This document shows, one piece after another, positions 24,922 through 33,898 of a stretch of DNA of 64,000 bases (the first letter of the stretch is position 1; each line of letters begins with the position of its first letter). Made by a program: the position numbers and the translations under genes. Location of the stretch: the NCBI RefSeq assembly GCF_006439025.1, contig NZ_RCYZ01000001.1:868001-932000 (forward strand). The letters are read 5' to 3'. The notes under the pieces were generated by a model that had not been told where the DNA came from, ran no database searches, and worked only from the letters and a program-made list of their open reading frames with translations. This DNA is from Hymenobacter nivis (GTDB lineage Bacteria > Bacteroidota > Bacteroidia > Cytophagales > Hymenobacteraceae).

Positions 24922-26064
24922 CTACTCAAGGAAGTCGCGCACCTGCTTGCCGCTGGGGTGCTGCCAGGCCGTTTGGGCGTTGACGGAACGAGCCACCAGC
25001 ACGGTAGCCGCCGAATTGGCTGAATCAAACAGGTGGTCAATAGCAAAAACCAATTGCTCGCCGTGCGGCTTTAGCACCCCACTCGCCAACAGCTTTTTAC
25101 GCAGTGCTACCCCGCCCGCCGACAAGCTGGCGGCCTCCGCAGCGGCAGCTACCGAGCCGGCCAGCACCAGCAGGGCCCCACCGGGCTGCAGGTGCGCGGT
25201 GGCGTGCGCGGGGCCCTGCTTCAGTACGAACCGCTCCCCACCCGGCGCTTGTTCGGCAGGCGCGGGCCCCGCCGGCAGCGGCGCGGCCTTAGCCACTGGC
25301 TGCTTGCGGAGTGGGCGCTCGGCTGGTCTCCCAGTAGCTGGCGCCGCCACGGCCACAACCGGCGCGGGGGCCCCAGCGGCGGCCAGCGCCGTGCCCATCA
25401 AAAACGCCTGGGCCTCAGCCGGGGTGATGGTGAGCACCTTGGCGGCCAGCAGTTGCACCATAGCCACGGGCAGCGACGGAAACGGCGGCTGCGACACTAG
25501 CTTCTGGGCGTCGGGCAGCACGTCCTGCATGGCGCGCTCCTTCTTGCCCAGCATCAGGTAAGCCTCGGCTTTGCGGCGGGCCGAGTGGTTGAGAATGTTG
25601 TCGCGGAGCAGGAACGTGTCGAGATAGCCGGCAGTTTCGTCCGGTTCATCCTCTTGCAAGTCGAACTTGCAGAACAGCTTATCCTTGAATTCGCCGCTCG
25701 TGAAGGAGAAGTAAAACCGCCAATGCCGGCCATCGGTGATGACGGTGAAAAGCGCCGTGTGGTCGCGATTATAGTCGCGCAGCTGCCGTTCCACGGCCGC
25801 CAAATCGGCCGCGAACGCCCCCACGGCCTTGCACTCGATGAAGACGGCCGTGGCCTCAAAATCGTGGGTGAACAGGGCCACGTCTACCCGCGTGTTGTCT
25901 TCCTTTTTGGTGGCTTTGAACTCGGTGTACACCTCCGTAGGGTTCCACACGTCCCAGCCCAGCGCCTGCACCACCCGCGCCACCAGCGAGAGGCGCACGT
26001 GCTCTTCGTTTTTATACTCTTGGCGGCTTAGGCGCTGCCGGATGTCCAGTAAAATCTCTTGCAT
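24922..26064 (-). CDS. Orphan type I restriction HsdR_N-like nuclease domain with C-terminal DUF4357
   Basis: The 380-residue protein begins with an HsdR_N/PD-(D/E)XK-like domain at about residues 1-170. The opening MQEILLDIRQRLSRQEYKNE, then LVARVVQALGWDVWNP, then the candidate active-site strand pair TRVDVALFTHD...AVFIECKAVG give the D...E-x-K pattern. A linker rich in Ala and Pro follows (about 235-285). The end (GEQLVFAIDHLFDSANSAATVLVARSVNAQTAW) matches DUF4357, a small domain often attached to restriction-like proteins. No helicase part is present and no hsdM or hsdS gene is nearby, so this is not a standard type I enzyme. It may be a solitary nuclease with a defence or DNA-repair role. 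Confidence 0.75.
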   Translation of the reverse strand: MQEILLDIRQRLSRQEYKNEEHVRLSLVARVVQALGWDVWNPTEVYTEFKATKKEDNTRVDVALFTHDFEATAVFIECKAVGAFAADLAAVERQLRDYNRDHTALFTVITDGRHWRFYFSFTSGEFKDKLFCKFDLQEDEPDETAGYLDTFLLRDNILNHSARRKAEAYLMLGKKERAMQDVLPDAQKLVSQPPFPSLPVAMVQLLAAKVLTITPAEAQAFLMGTALAAAGAPAPVVAVAAPATGRPAERPLRKQPVAKAAPLPAGPAPAEQAPGGERFVLKQGPAHATAHLQPGGALLVLAGSVAAAAEAASLSAGGVALRKKLLASGVLKPHGEQLVFAIDHLFDSANSAATVLVARSVNAQTAWQHPSGKQVRDFLE

Positions 26065-26150
26065 CGAAGCGGATCGGTGTGGGGCCCCGGGCCAAAGAAC
26101 GCACCAAAACCCGCAAGCCCGGGGGCCCCAAACCGCCGTAACTTTCGGTA

Positions 26151-26375
26151 ATGGTTCGCTCCCTGGCCCGCTCGTTTTTCTTGGCCCTCATCTGGCTCTA
26201 CCGGCACCTGGTTTCGCCCCTCACGCCGCCCAGCTGCCGCTACACGCCCACCTGCTCGGCCTACGCGGCCGAGGCCATCACCAAGTACGGGCCCTGGCGC
26301 GGGGGCCGGCTGGCGCTGCGGCGCATCGGCCGCTGCCACCCCTGGGGCGGCCACGGCTACGACCCGGTGCCGTAG
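26151..26375 (+). CDS. yidD: Membrane protein insertion efficiency factor YidD
   Basis: The 74-residue protein has the complete YidD pattern: an N-terminal amphipathic/hydrophobic segment ([16 protein letters not shown]), then [20 protein letters not shown] with the conserved Cys pair, then [15 protein letters not shown] at the end. YidD acts at the inner face of the cytoplasmic membrane and assists YidC-dependent insertion of membrane proteins. The length is typical. In many bacteria it sits in the rpmH-rnpA-yidD-yidC cluster; here it stands apart from those genes, as is common in Bacteroidota. Confidence 0.93.
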   Translation: MVRSLARSFFLALIWLYRHLVSPLTPPSCRYTPTCSAYAAEAITKYGPWRGGRLALRRIGRCHPWGGHGYDPVP

Positions 26376-26422
26376 GCCAGGGCCCCCGGCGGGCCCCCAA
26401 TTCAGCAAGTTCATTCCCAAAA

Positions 26423-26469
26423 AAGCCGCTTGCGCCGCCCGCTTTTAGCGCGAACAAGGCAAGCGGCTT
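26423..26469 (-). terminator. Terminator after susCD
   Basis: AAGCCGCTTGC and GCAAGCGGCTT are perfect arms around a 25-base loop. The run of A at 26419-26424 becomes a U-tract for minus-strand transcripts, so it should end the susC-susD mRNA; it can also act on yidD from the other side. Confidence 0.75.
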
Positions 26470-26508
26470 CGGATGGAAATTCAGGGCCCCAGCTGGGGAC
26501 CTAACTAC

Positions 26509-28023
26509 TTACCAGTCCGCATTTTGCTTGATGTTGGGGTTGGTATTCAGCTCGCCCTGGGGGATGGGGAAGTAGGCGTTTTTGGCCGTGAAGAACTCGC
26601 GACCCACTTTGTCGCTGTTCTTGATTTCCTGCGCCAGCAGGCCCCAGCGCTTCAGGTCGTAGAAGCGCTGGCCCTCGCGGAAGAACTCCAGCATGCGCTG
26701 GTGCTGGAGCTCGGCCAGCATTTGCGGGGCCCCCAGGCCGGTGGCCAGCGCCGCCAACTTGGCGCGCGCCCGCACCCGGTTCACGAGTGGGTAGGCCTCG
26801 GCGGGGCGGCCCTGCATGGTCAGCGTTTCGGCGTAGAGCAGCAAAATATCGGCGTAGCGCAGGGCCTTTTCGTTGATTTCCGAGATGTAGATGCCCTCGT
26901 TGGCTTCGCGCCAGTTCTGGTACTTGCGCACCATCGACTTATAGCCGAACACGAGCTTAAAATCGGTGAACGGCCGGTTGTAGTACGTGGCGCCGGGATA
27001 GTCCCACACCAGCGTGGCGTACATGCGCGGATCGAGGTCGCCGCCCACGGCTTTCTCCTTCTGGAACTCGTTGAAAACCTTATCCGTCGGCGACACCTCA
27101 AACCAGCCAGCCACTTCGGTGGGGGCAAATTCCTGGGCCGTCGTCACGCCCAGCGACTCGTTGGCGTTTTCGCCGGCCCAGGGCTGCGAGCCGCCCACGT
27201 TCTGGTTCTGAATCTCGAAGAGCGACTCGGCGTTGTTGTCGCCGGTTTTCACGAAGTTGTCCTCAAAGTTCGGCATCAAGTCGTAGGCGTAAGGCGACTG
27301 CGCCACCCCGCTGGGCAGCGCCAGCTGCTTGAAGGCCTTCTCGGCCTCGGCCCAGTTTTTCTGGTACACGTAGGCCTTGCCCAGGAAGCCGATGGCGGCC
27401 CCTTTGGTGGCGCGGCCCACCATGTTGGCCGAGTAGGCCACGGGCAGGCCGGCGGCAGCAGCCTGCAAGTCGCTCACGGCCTGGGCCCACACGGCGGTTT
27501 CCGGCGATTGGCTGGCGAAGTAGTCGGCCCGCTCGACGGGCACCTTCGTGATGATGGGCACCGAGCCGAAGTTCATGGCCAGGTAGTAGTAGTTCAGCCC
27601 GCGCAGGAACTGGGCTTCGGCGATGTACTGCTTTTTAGAGGCATCGGGGAGCGCCGAGAGGGGCGCGTTCTCGATGATTTGGTTGGCCCGGAAAATGGCC
27701 GTGTAGAAGCCCGTGAACAACGAGCCCGGCGTGCCCGTGGTGGCGTTGTTGGTGAAGGTGGAGAGCTGGTACAAGTCCTTCACGTCGTTGCGGATGAAGA
27801 AGTCGTCGCCGCGGCCGTTGGTGGTTTCAATGCCGCGCACGCCGAAGTAGCCGTTGTTCACGTCGTGGAACACCTTGTAGGTGGCGGCTAGGCCCGACAT
27901 AAAGTCGGCGTCGGTCTTCCAGAAGTTGGTTTGCACCACCGAGTTGGGGCTCACCTGGTCGAGGTTTTTGGTGCAGGCGGCCAGGCCCAGGGCCAGGCAG
28001 GCAATGTAAATAGCTGATTTCAT
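26509..28023 (-). CDS. RagB/SusD-family nutrient-binding lipoprotein
   Basis: The 504-residue protein starts with a lipoprotein signal (MKSAIYIACLALGLAACTKN, lipobox LAAC). It carries the SusD arrangement: an N-terminal TPR-like region (DADFMSGLAATYKVFHDVNNG; YIAEAQFLRGLNYYYLAMNFG) and a C-terminal half ending in the conserved GQRFYDLKRWGLLAQEI and FPIPQGELNTNPNIKQNADW. It sits on the outer leaflet of the outer membrane and closes the lid of the SusC channel to capture glycans, peptides or similar ligands. It follows susC after 23 bases in one operon. The ligand cannot be inferred because no glycoside hydrolase, sulfatase or peptidase gene is in the same operon. Confidence 0.95.
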   Translation of the reverse strand: MKSAIYIACLALGLAACTKNLDQVSPNSVVQTNFWKTDADFMSGLAATYKVFHDVNNGYFGVRGIETTNGRGDDFFIRNDVKDLYQLSTFTNNATTGTPGSLFTGFYTAIFRANQIIENAPLSALPDASKKQYIAEAQFLRGLNYYYLAMNFGSVPIITKVPVERADYFASQSPETAVWAQAVSDLQAAAAGLPVAYSANMVGRATKGAAIGFLGKAYVYQKNWAEAEKAFKQLALPSGVAQSPYAYDLMPNFEDNFVKTGDNNAESLFEIQNQNVGGSQPWAGENANESLGVTTAQEFAPTEVAGWFEVSPTDKVFNEFQKEKAVGGDLDPRMYATLVWDYPGATYYNRPFTDFKLVFGYKSMVRKYQNWREANEGIYISEINEKALRYADILLLYAETLTMQGRPAEAYPLVNRVRARAKLAALATGLGAPQMLAELQHQRMLEFFREGQRFYDLKRWGLLAQEIKNSDKVGREFFTAKNAYFPIPQGELNTNPNIKQNADW

Positions 28024-28046
28024 GACAGTGATGCGTTTAGAAATAC

Positions 28047-31000
28047 CTAGAAGGAGACCTGCACGCCCAGCAACGAGTTGCGGGCCAGCGGGTAGGCCAC
28101 GTGCGGGAAGTCCACGCCGCGGTCGAGGATGCCGCCGCCCGGGCTGCCGGCGTTGTAGCGCCCCAGGTCGGGGTTGAAGCCCGTGTACTGGGTGATGGTG
28201 AACAGGTTATCAAAGCTCACGTAAAAGCGGCAGGCGCTGATTTTGGCGCTCGTGAGCAGGTTTTTCGACAGCGTGTAGCCCAGCTGCAGGGTGCGCAGGC
28301 GCAGGTAGGAGCCGTTTTCCAGGAAGCGGTCGGAAGTCTGGCTGTTCAGGTTGGGGTCGTTGATGACGGCGCGCGGGAAGTTGGTGTGGTTGTCGGGCGT
28401 CCAGGCGTTCAGCGTGGCCGGCGAGTAGTTGAATTCCAGGTTCATGCCTTCCAAATCTTCCCGGGCCCCGTTGTAGATTTTGTTGCCCTGCGTGCCCTGG
28501 AAGAACAGGCTCAAGTCGAAGTTTTTCCACCCCATGTTGGTGCCGAAGCCGTAGGTGAAATTGGGCGTGGGGCTGCCGCAGTACTGGCGGTCGTTCTGGT
28601 CGATCTGGCCGTCGCCGTTCGCGTCCACGAAGCGCACGTCGCCGGGCTTGGCGCTGGGCTGGATCAGCTTACCGTCGCGGCTGTGGGCGTTCACCTCGTC
28701 CTGCGAGTTGAAAATGCCGTCGGTTTTAATCAGGTAGAACGCGCCGATGGGGCCCCCGGCCTGCGTAACGGTGGCCGAAGCGCCGTGGTGGGTGGGCTGG
28801 CCGCCAAAAATCTGCTGGGTGCCGGTGCCCAGGAAGTCTACGTTGTTATTGATGGCCGTGAACGTGCCCGTTACCTGGTAGGTGAAGTCGCCCACTTTGT
28901 GGTTGTAGGCCAAGCCGGCCTCGATGCCTTTGTTGGTGATTTGGCCGGCGTTGACGTAGGGCGGCGAGCCGCTGGCGCCCGTGGTGAGCGGGATGGGCAC
29001 TTGCAGCAGCACGTCGGAGTTGCGGCGCACGAAGTAGTCCAGGGTCAGGTTCAGCTTGTTGTCGAAAAAGCCCAGGTCGGTGCCCACGTCAAACGTTTTC
29101 GAGGTTTCCCACTTGATGTTGGGCGTGGCAAATGTGGTTTGGATGGCCCCCGACCACAGGTGCTGGTCCTGGCCAATCACGTAGTTGGTGTTGGAGGCGA
29201 TGAGCGGGATGTAGCGGTAGTCGTTGATTTCCTGGTTGCCCAGGATGCCGTAGCTGCCCCGCAGCTTGAAGTTGCTCACCACGCCCAGCGCCGATTTGAA
29301 GAACTGCTCGTTGGCCACGTTCCAAGCCAGGGCGATGGACGGGAAGTTGCCGTACTTATAGGCCGGGCCGAAGCGCGAGGAGCCGTCGCGGCGGAAGGTG
29401 CCCGTGATGACGTAGCGGTCGTCGTAAGAGTACACCAGCCGGCCCAGGTACGAGAGCAGGGCGCTCTGGTAGGCGTTGCCGCCGCTGGCAATGTTGGTGA
29501 TGCCGGCGTCGAGCTGCTGAATGCCCGTGGGCATGCCGCTCTTCGAGCCGCTGAGGATTTCGTACTTGGTGTTCTGGTAGGTGTAGCCAGCCAGGGCGTT
29601 GATGCTGTGCTTGCCCACCACGGTGCTGTAGTTCAGGGTGTGCTCTTGCAGGAAGTAGTTCATCTGCGAGCGGTTCTGGAAGAGGTCGGCGTCGGCGTTG
29701 TTGAACAGCGCGTTCTGGCCTTTGGCGTCGCCCAGGGCGTAGGGGGCCGTGTAGTCGTTGTAGGCCCCGAAGGTGTTGGTGTAGCCCACGTTGAAGCGGT
29801 ACTTGAGGCCCTTGAACAGCGACACTTCCGCGAAGGCGTTGATGATGGCGGCGTTGCTGTTGGTCTCGGGGCTCTCCAGGTTTAGCTGGGCCACGGGGTT
29901 GGCCACGTTCACCACGGGCCCGTAGGCCCCGCCGTAGCCGCCCACCGCGTCGGGGGCGTACACCCCAAACACCGGAATCATTTTCAGGGCCGAGCCCACC
30001 GGGTTGCCGCCCTGGCCGCCCCAGCCGCCAGCCATGCCGCGCCAGTATTCCTTGGTCAAAATCACCGTTTCGCCCACCCGGAAGCGGCCCTTGGTGAAGT
30101 CCGTTTTCAGGCGCAGGTTCCAGCGGTTGTAGTCGGTCTGCTTCACGATGCCCTGCTGGTCGAGGTAGGCCCCCGAGAGGCTGTAGGTGAAGTTGTCGCC
30201 GCCGCCGCTGGCCGCCGCGGTGTAGTTCTGCATCGGCGCCACGCGGTAGATTTCCTTCTGCCAGTCAGTGCCGGCCCCCAGCGTTTCGGGGCTTTTGGCG
30301 ATGTCGAGGCGCGGCAGACCGGCGTTGTCGTGGGCAGCGTTGCTGACGCCGGCCCACTCCGAGGCGTTCAGCACCTTGATTTTGTGGGCAATCTGCTGGG
30401 CCCCCACGTAGCCGCCCACGTCGATGCGGTTCTCGCCCTTCTTGCCGCCCTTGGTCGTAATCAGCACCACGCCGTTGGCCGCCCGCGAGCCGTAGATGGC
30501 CGCCGCCGAGGCGTCCTTCAAAATATCAAGCGAGGCAATGTCGGTCGGGTTCAGGTTGTTGATGTTGTCCACCTGCACGCCGTCCACGATGTAGAGCGGG
30601 TTGTTGTTGTTGAGTGAGCCGGCCCCCCGCACCAAGATGCGCACCCCGGAGCCGGGGTCGCCGCCCGCCGATTCGATCTGCACGCCGGCCACGCGGCCCT
30701 GCAGCGACTTCTGCACCGTGTTGGAGCCCTGGGTGCGCAGGTCTTCCGCCTTCACCGAGGCGATGGCGCCCGTCACGTCTTGCCGGCGCTGGGTGCCGTA
30801 GCCCACCACCACCACTTCGCCCAGGGCCTCGGTATCGGGGGCCAACGAGGCCCCCACGGTGCTGCGGCCGCCAATGGCGGCCTCCTGTGCCTTGTAGCCC
30901 ACGAAGGAAAACAGCAATACCCCGGTGGCCGCGTTCGGCACGGCCAGGGCGTAGTTGCCGCCCACGTCGGTGGCCGTGCCCACCGAGGTGCCCTTGAGCA

Positions 31001-31145
31001 GCACCGTCACGCCGGGCAGGCCCGTGCCGGAGGCATCCGTAATCTTGCCTTTCACGGTGATGGCCTGGGCATAGGCCCCGGCCGCCGACCATAAAAAGAG
31101 CAGCAGGCACCAAAGGCCAGCTTTTTGGAGGGTAGTGTTTTTCAT
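28047..31145 (-). CDS. SusC/RagA-family TonB-dependent outer-membrane transporter
   Basis: The 1,032-residue protein has a signal peptide (LWCLLLFLWSAAGAYAQA). A CarboxypepD_reg-like domain lies at about 25-105 (ITVKGKITDASGTGLPGVTVL). Next comes the SusC-type junction LGEVVVVGYGTQRRQDVTGA at about 110-130 and a plug domain (VRILVRGAGSLNNNNPLYIV; DILKDASAAAIYGSRAANG). The remainder is a barrel ending in Phe (LGVQVSF). With its SusD partner it imports large ligands using TonB energy. There is no N-terminal STN (FecR-interacting) domain, so regulation by an ECF sigma/anti-sigma pair is unlikely; the LacI-like sites upstream fit better. Confidence 0.96.
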   Translation of the reverse strand: MKNTTLQKAGLWCLLLFLWSAAGAYAQAITVKGKITDASGTGLPGVTVLLKGTSVGTATDVGGNYALAVPNAATGVLLFSFVGYKAQEAAIGGRSTVGASLAPDTEALGEVVVVGYGTQRRQDVTGAIASVKAEDLRTQGSNTVQKSLQGRVAGVQIESAGGDPGSGVRILVRGAGSLNNNNPLYIVDGVQVDNINNLNPTDIASLDILKDASAAAIYGSRAANGVVLITTKGGKKGENRIDVGGYVGAQQIAHKIKVLNASEWAGVSNAAHDNAGLPRLDIAKSPETLGAGTDWQKEIYRVAPMQNYTAAASGGGDNFTYSLSGAYLDQQGIVKQTDYNRWNLRLKTDFTKGRFRVGETVILTKEYWRGMAGGWGGQGGNPVGSALKMIPVFGVYAPDAVGGYGGAYGPVVNVANPVAQLNLESPETNSNAAIINAFAEVSLFKGLKYRFNVGYTNTFGAYNDYTAPYALGDAKGQNALFNNADADLFQNRSQMNYFLQEHTLNYSTVVGKHSINALAGYTYQNTKYEILSGSKSGMPTGIQQLDAGITNIASGGNAYQSALLSYLGRLVYSYDDRYVITGTFRRDGSSRFGPAYKYGNFPSIALAWNVANEQFFKSALGVVSNFKLRGSYGILGNQEINDYRYIPLIASNTNYVIGQDQHLWSGAIQTTFATPNIKWETSKTFDVGTDLGFFDNKLNLTLDYFVRRNSDVLLQVPIPLTTGASGSPPYVNAGQITNKGIEAGLAYNHKVGDFTYQVTGTFTAINNNVDFLGTGTQQIFGGQPTHHGASATVTQAGGPIGAFYLIKTDGIFNSQDEVNAHSRDGKLIQPSAKPGDVRFVDANGDGQIDQNDRQYCGSPTPNFTYGFGTNMGWKNFDLSLFFQGTQGNKIYNGAREDLEGMNLEFNYSPATLNAWTPDNHTNFPRAVINDPNLNSQTSDRFLENGSYLRLRTLQLGYTLSKNLLTSAKISACRFYVSFDNLFTITQYTGFNPDLGRYNAGSPGGGILDRGVDFPHVAYPLARNSLLGVQVSF

Positions 31146-31288
31146 AAGCTGCGCTGGTTGGTAAGGTGAAGGATAAAAAGAGCCTTGCGGCCGGGTAATT
31201 GATCTGGTTGCCAGGGGCAGCGGCAGGGCGTTGCGGTCAGACCTGCGCCGAACAGGTGCCGTGATTATTAAAAACCATCGCAGCTAAA

Positions 31289-31300
31289 ACAATCGTTTGC
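31289..31300. promoter_or_regulatory. LacI-type operator-like site 1 upstream of susC
   Basis: ACAATCGTTTGC; on the minus strand GCAAACGATTGT. It has the central CG and AAnCGnTT-like core of LacI/GalR-family operators. It lies about 145 bases upstream of the susC start and matches site 2 at 11 of 12 positions. Regulator not identified in this window. Confidence 0.5.
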
Positions 31301-31516
31301 TTTAATAAAAAAGGGATTGCCTAATAGCCGGTGGGCACGTGGCTGCCACACTCCTGAACGGGCTAAATGTGTTGGACGGGCAAGGACAATCTTTCAGCGA
31401 GTTATCCAGCCGAAATCAATCTCTACAGGACCCCTGTCGCGTGGAAAACGCCAAGGATTGAGAAAGGAATTTTTAGAATAATACCGAGGCAAATTACAGG
31501 ACGGCCGCCCAACAAC

Positions 31517-31528
31517 GCAAACGTTTGT
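31517..31528. promoter_or_regulatory. LacI-type operator-like site 2 upstream of susC
   Basis: GCAAACGTTTGT contains the perfect palindrome CAAACGTTTG (31518-31527). It lies about 370 bases upstream of susC and 170 upstream of the divergent lipoprotein gene, so it could control either or, with site 1, support DNA looping. Confidence 0.5.
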
Positions 31529-31695
31529 TAAAAAAATATTAATACTTAATATTCATACTACCAATAATGAGCGTGCACACGCCCAGCGTGGGGCCCTGGG
31601 CGGCGCGCTACTTTTCATAGGTGCCGCCATTGGGGAGTGCCTTTTTGCCTTTGGCACGAACAAAACGGGGCCCCGGCTGCGTAAAAGGGCAGCCT

Positions 31696-32646
31696 ATGAA
31701 ATCTTCCCTCTTTTTGCTACTGGCCGCTTCGCTCTCCGCCGCGTGCTCCCAAGCCCAACCAGACCAGACCGCCACAACGCCAACCGACGGCACCACCCAG
31801 CAGCAGGACCCCGACCAAGGCCAGCAGACCGGCGGCAAAAAGAAAAAAGGCAAGGGCGGCGACCGCCGCAAAGACAAGGATGCCGCCGCCCAAATCCAGG
31901 GCTTGCGCCAGGTGGGCTCGCTCAAAGGCGTGGTGCCCGAAAGCTCGGGCCTGTGCCCGGCCGACCAGCCCGGCACATACTTCAGCTTCGGCGACGAGGG
32001 CAACGACGCCACGCTCTACCGCCTCAGCGCCACCGGGCAGCTGCGGGGCACCCTGTCCCTGGGCACCACCAATTCGGACTGGGAAAGCCTGAGCCGCGAC
32101 GACCGGGGCAACTACTTTGTGGGCGACTGCGGCAACAACGAAAACGACCGCCGCAACCTGGTCATCCACCGCTTCCGCCCCGAGCAGCCCCGGCAGGTGG
32201 CCGACATCAAGTTTAAATACCCCGACCAAACCGAGTTTCCGCCCGAGAAGAAAAAGGCCCGCAACTTCGACTGCGAGGCCAGCCTCTGGCACGGCGGCAA
32301 GGTATGGCTTTTCAGCAAAGACCGCGGCGCCGATGCCACCAGCAAGGTGTACAGCGTGCCCGACCAGCCGGGCAGCTACACCGCTCAGCTCGTGACGAAG
32401 CTCGCCATCCCGGGCCAAGTGACCGATGCCGCTTTGCGCCCCGACGGCCACCGCCTCGTGCTGCTCGGCCGCGGCGAGCTGTTCGTGCTCGACGGCAACT
32501 CGTGGGAGGAAATAATCAAAGCCACGCCCCGCCAGGTGAGCCTAGCCGGCGCCGGCCAAACCGAAGGCGCCGTTTTCAAAGATGCCAACACGCTGCTCAT
32601 CAGCACCGAGCAAGGCAGCTTCTACGAGTTCAAGCTACCGTTTTAG
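31696..32646 (+). CDS. Predicted lipoprotein with propeller-like C-terminal domain
   Basis: The 316-residue protein starts MKSSLFLLLAASLSAACSQA, a lipoprotein signal with lipobox SAAC. A Gln/Thr/Lys-rich linker follows, including KKKKGKGG near residue 50. From about 70 onward there are short repeated beta units (YFSFGDEGNDATLYRLSATG; NYFVGDCGNNENDR; KVWLFSKDRG; HRLVLLGRGELFVLDG) that resemble a beta-propeller, so it may bind ligands or proteins at the envelope. No catalytic site is seen. ATG 31696 is chosen because it directly begins the signal peptide. It ends inside the long inverted repeat shared with lgt. Confidence 0.65.
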   Translation: MKSSLFLLLAASLSAACSQAQPDQTATTPTDGTTQQQDPDQGQQTGGKKKKGKGGDRRKDKDAAAQIQGLRQVGSLKGVVPESSGLCPADQPGTYFSFGDEGNDATLYRLSATGQLRGTLSLGTTNSDWESLSRDDRGNYFVGDCGNNENDRRNLVIHRFRPEQPRQVADIKFKYPDQTEFPPEKKKARNFDCEASLWHGGKVWLFSKDRGADATSKVYSVPDQPGSYTAQLVTKLAIPGQVTDAALRPDGHRLVLLGRGELFVLDGNSWEEIIKATPRQVSLAGAGQTEGAVFKDANTLLISTEQGSFYEFKLPF

Positions 32647-32734
32647 AAAAGAGTTAAAAATTAAAAGTGAAGGGTTAAAAGAATGTCCTCTGGTTGGGAG
32701 TGTTCTTTTAACCCTTCACTTTTAACTCTTTTCT
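32645..32734. terminator. Long inverted repeat between convergent genes
   Basis: The left arm (32645-32683) and right arm (32703-32734) are complementary over 32 bases. The left arm carries one extra 7-base ATTAAAA unit. Cores are AGAAAAGAGTTAAAA and GTGAAGGGTTAAAAGAA. The stop codons of both flanking genes fall in or touching the arms. It is AT-rich, unlike the GC-rich palindromes elsewhere. It probably terminates both transcripts. Confidence 0.7.
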
Positions 32735-33779
32735 ACTTGCGGCCCGCTAATGGCGTGGCAACGGGGCCCCCAGCGGCGGCAGCTTCGGCGGCGTCGAGGT
32801 CGCGCGGGGCGTAGCCGTAAGGGTTTTGGGGGTCTTTGCCGGCCCGCAGCAGCACCCAGATGCCAATGAGGATGAACGGGATGCTGAGCAGCTGGCCCTG
32901 GTTGAGGAAGTTGCCGTTTTCGAACGATACCTGGTTTTCCTTGAGGTACTCAATCAGCAGGCGGAAGGTGAAGAGCAGCACCACAAACAGGCCGAAGAGC
33001 TGCCCGCGGGGTGTTTTCTCGCGGGTGCGGTTCCACATTGAGTACAGCAGTGCGAGCAGGAACACGCAGAAGAGCGACTCGTAAATCTGGGTGGGGTGGC
33101 GCGGCACGGCCATCGGCGCGTCGGGGGCCACGGGGGTGCCTTCGGGTAGTAGGCGGTAGCTGCTGGTGCCGTCCACGAGCTGCACGGGCACGGCGGCCAC
33201 CTGCACGGCCCCGGCGGGCAGCGGGCGCGTCACGGGCACGAGGTGCTCCACGTCGCGGGGGAAGGTGAAGGCCCACGGTGCATCGGTGGGCTTACCCACA
33301 ATTTCGGAGTTCATCAGGTTGCCCATCCGGATGCAAGCCCCGCCTAGGGCCACCACAATCACGATGCGGTCGAGCGTCCAGAGGTAATCAAACTTGTTGT
33401 TGCGCGCAAACAGCCACACGGCCAGCAAGATGCCGATGGTGGCGCCGTGGCTGGCCAGCCCGCCGTGCCAAATCTTGAACACCTCCAGCGGGTCCTTCAA
33501 AATGGCGGGTTCGTAGAACAGCACGTGCCCCAGCCGGGCCCCCACGATGGTGCCCACCAGCATGTACACGGTGATGACGTCGACCCAGGCGGGGGAGGTT
33601 TTCTCCGACTTGTAGATGTAGCTCAGCACGAAGGTGCCCAGCACGAACGGGGCCATGAACAGCAGCCCGTACCAGCGCGGCGTGAGGGGCCCTATTTCCA
33701 GTCCAAACACGTGCCAGGGCCCCGCGGTGAAGATGGTGGGGTCAACGTTCCAGAAAATACTCGCGAGGGAAGATAACAT
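32733..33779 (-). CDS. lgt: Prolipoprotein diacylglyceryl transferase
   Basis: The 348-residue integral inner-membrane protein attaches diacylglycerol from phosphatidylglycerol to the lipobox Cys of prolipoproteins, the first step of lipoprotein maturation. Family motifs are visible: GARLGHVLFYEP, WHGGLASHGATIGILLA (containing the conserved His), CIRMGNLMNSEIVGKPTD, and RHPTQIYESLF. About seven hydrophobic segments are present. The ~60 residues between NSEIVG and RHPTQ are expanded compared with the E. coli enzyme, as is common in Bacteroidota. The many lipoproteins in this window depend on it. A consensus -7 box lies 26 bases upstream of the start. Confidence 0.96.
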   Translation of the reverse strand: MLSSLASIFWNVDPTIFTAGPWHVFGLEIGPLTPRWYGLLFMAPFVLGTFVLSYIYKSEKTSPAWVDVITVYMLVGTIVGARLGHVLFYEPAILKDPLEVFKIWHGGLASHGATIGILLAVWLFARNNKFDYLWTLDRIVIVVALGGACIRMGNLMNSEIVGKPTDAPWAFTFPRDVEHLVPVTRPLPAGAVQVAAVPVQLVDGTSSYRLLPEGTPVAPDAPMAVPRHPTQIYESLFCVFLLALLYSMWNRTREKTPRGQLFGLFVVLLFTFRLLIEYLKENQVSFENGNFLNQGQLLSIPFILIGIWVLLRAGKDPQNPYGYAPRDLDAAEAAAAGGPVATPLAGRK

Positions 33780-33804
33780 GCGCAGCGAAGGTGAAAGATG
33801 GTTT

Positions 33805-33812
33805 CAAAGGTA
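33805..33812 (-). promoter_or_regulatory. -7 box for lgt
   Basis: TACCTTTG on the minus strand is a perfect TAnnTTTG Bacteroidota -7 element, 26 bases before the lgt ATG. No TTG is found at the usual -33 distance. Confidence 0.5.
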
Positions 33813-33898
33813 CTCAGCCCCTGGGCTTGCGGCCAGGCAGGTCGTTTTTTGGGCCCCAGCAGCAGGCGCCACGGCGTTGCTCAGCCAGGGTATATAAA

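Larger units (their letters stand above)
31146..31695. other. Regulatory spacer between susC and a divergent lipoprotein gene
   Basis: About 550 bases between divergent genes. The middle and right part are AT-rich (31,260-31,330 and 31,480-31,570). It holds two related palindromes described separately and no ORF. I could not pick a clear -7/-33 pair for susC. Confidence 0.55.

Noticed and set aside
24177..26064. A complete restriction-modification or DISARM-like system around the HsdR_N gene
   Set aside because: No methyltransferase, specificity subunit or helicase is encoded nearby; only the nuclease-like domain is present.
26509..31145. A full polysaccharide utilisation locus
   Set aside because: Only susC and susD are present. 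No glycoside hydrolase, sulfatase, hybrid sensor or sigma/anti-sigma pair lies next to them, so a substrate cannot be assigned.
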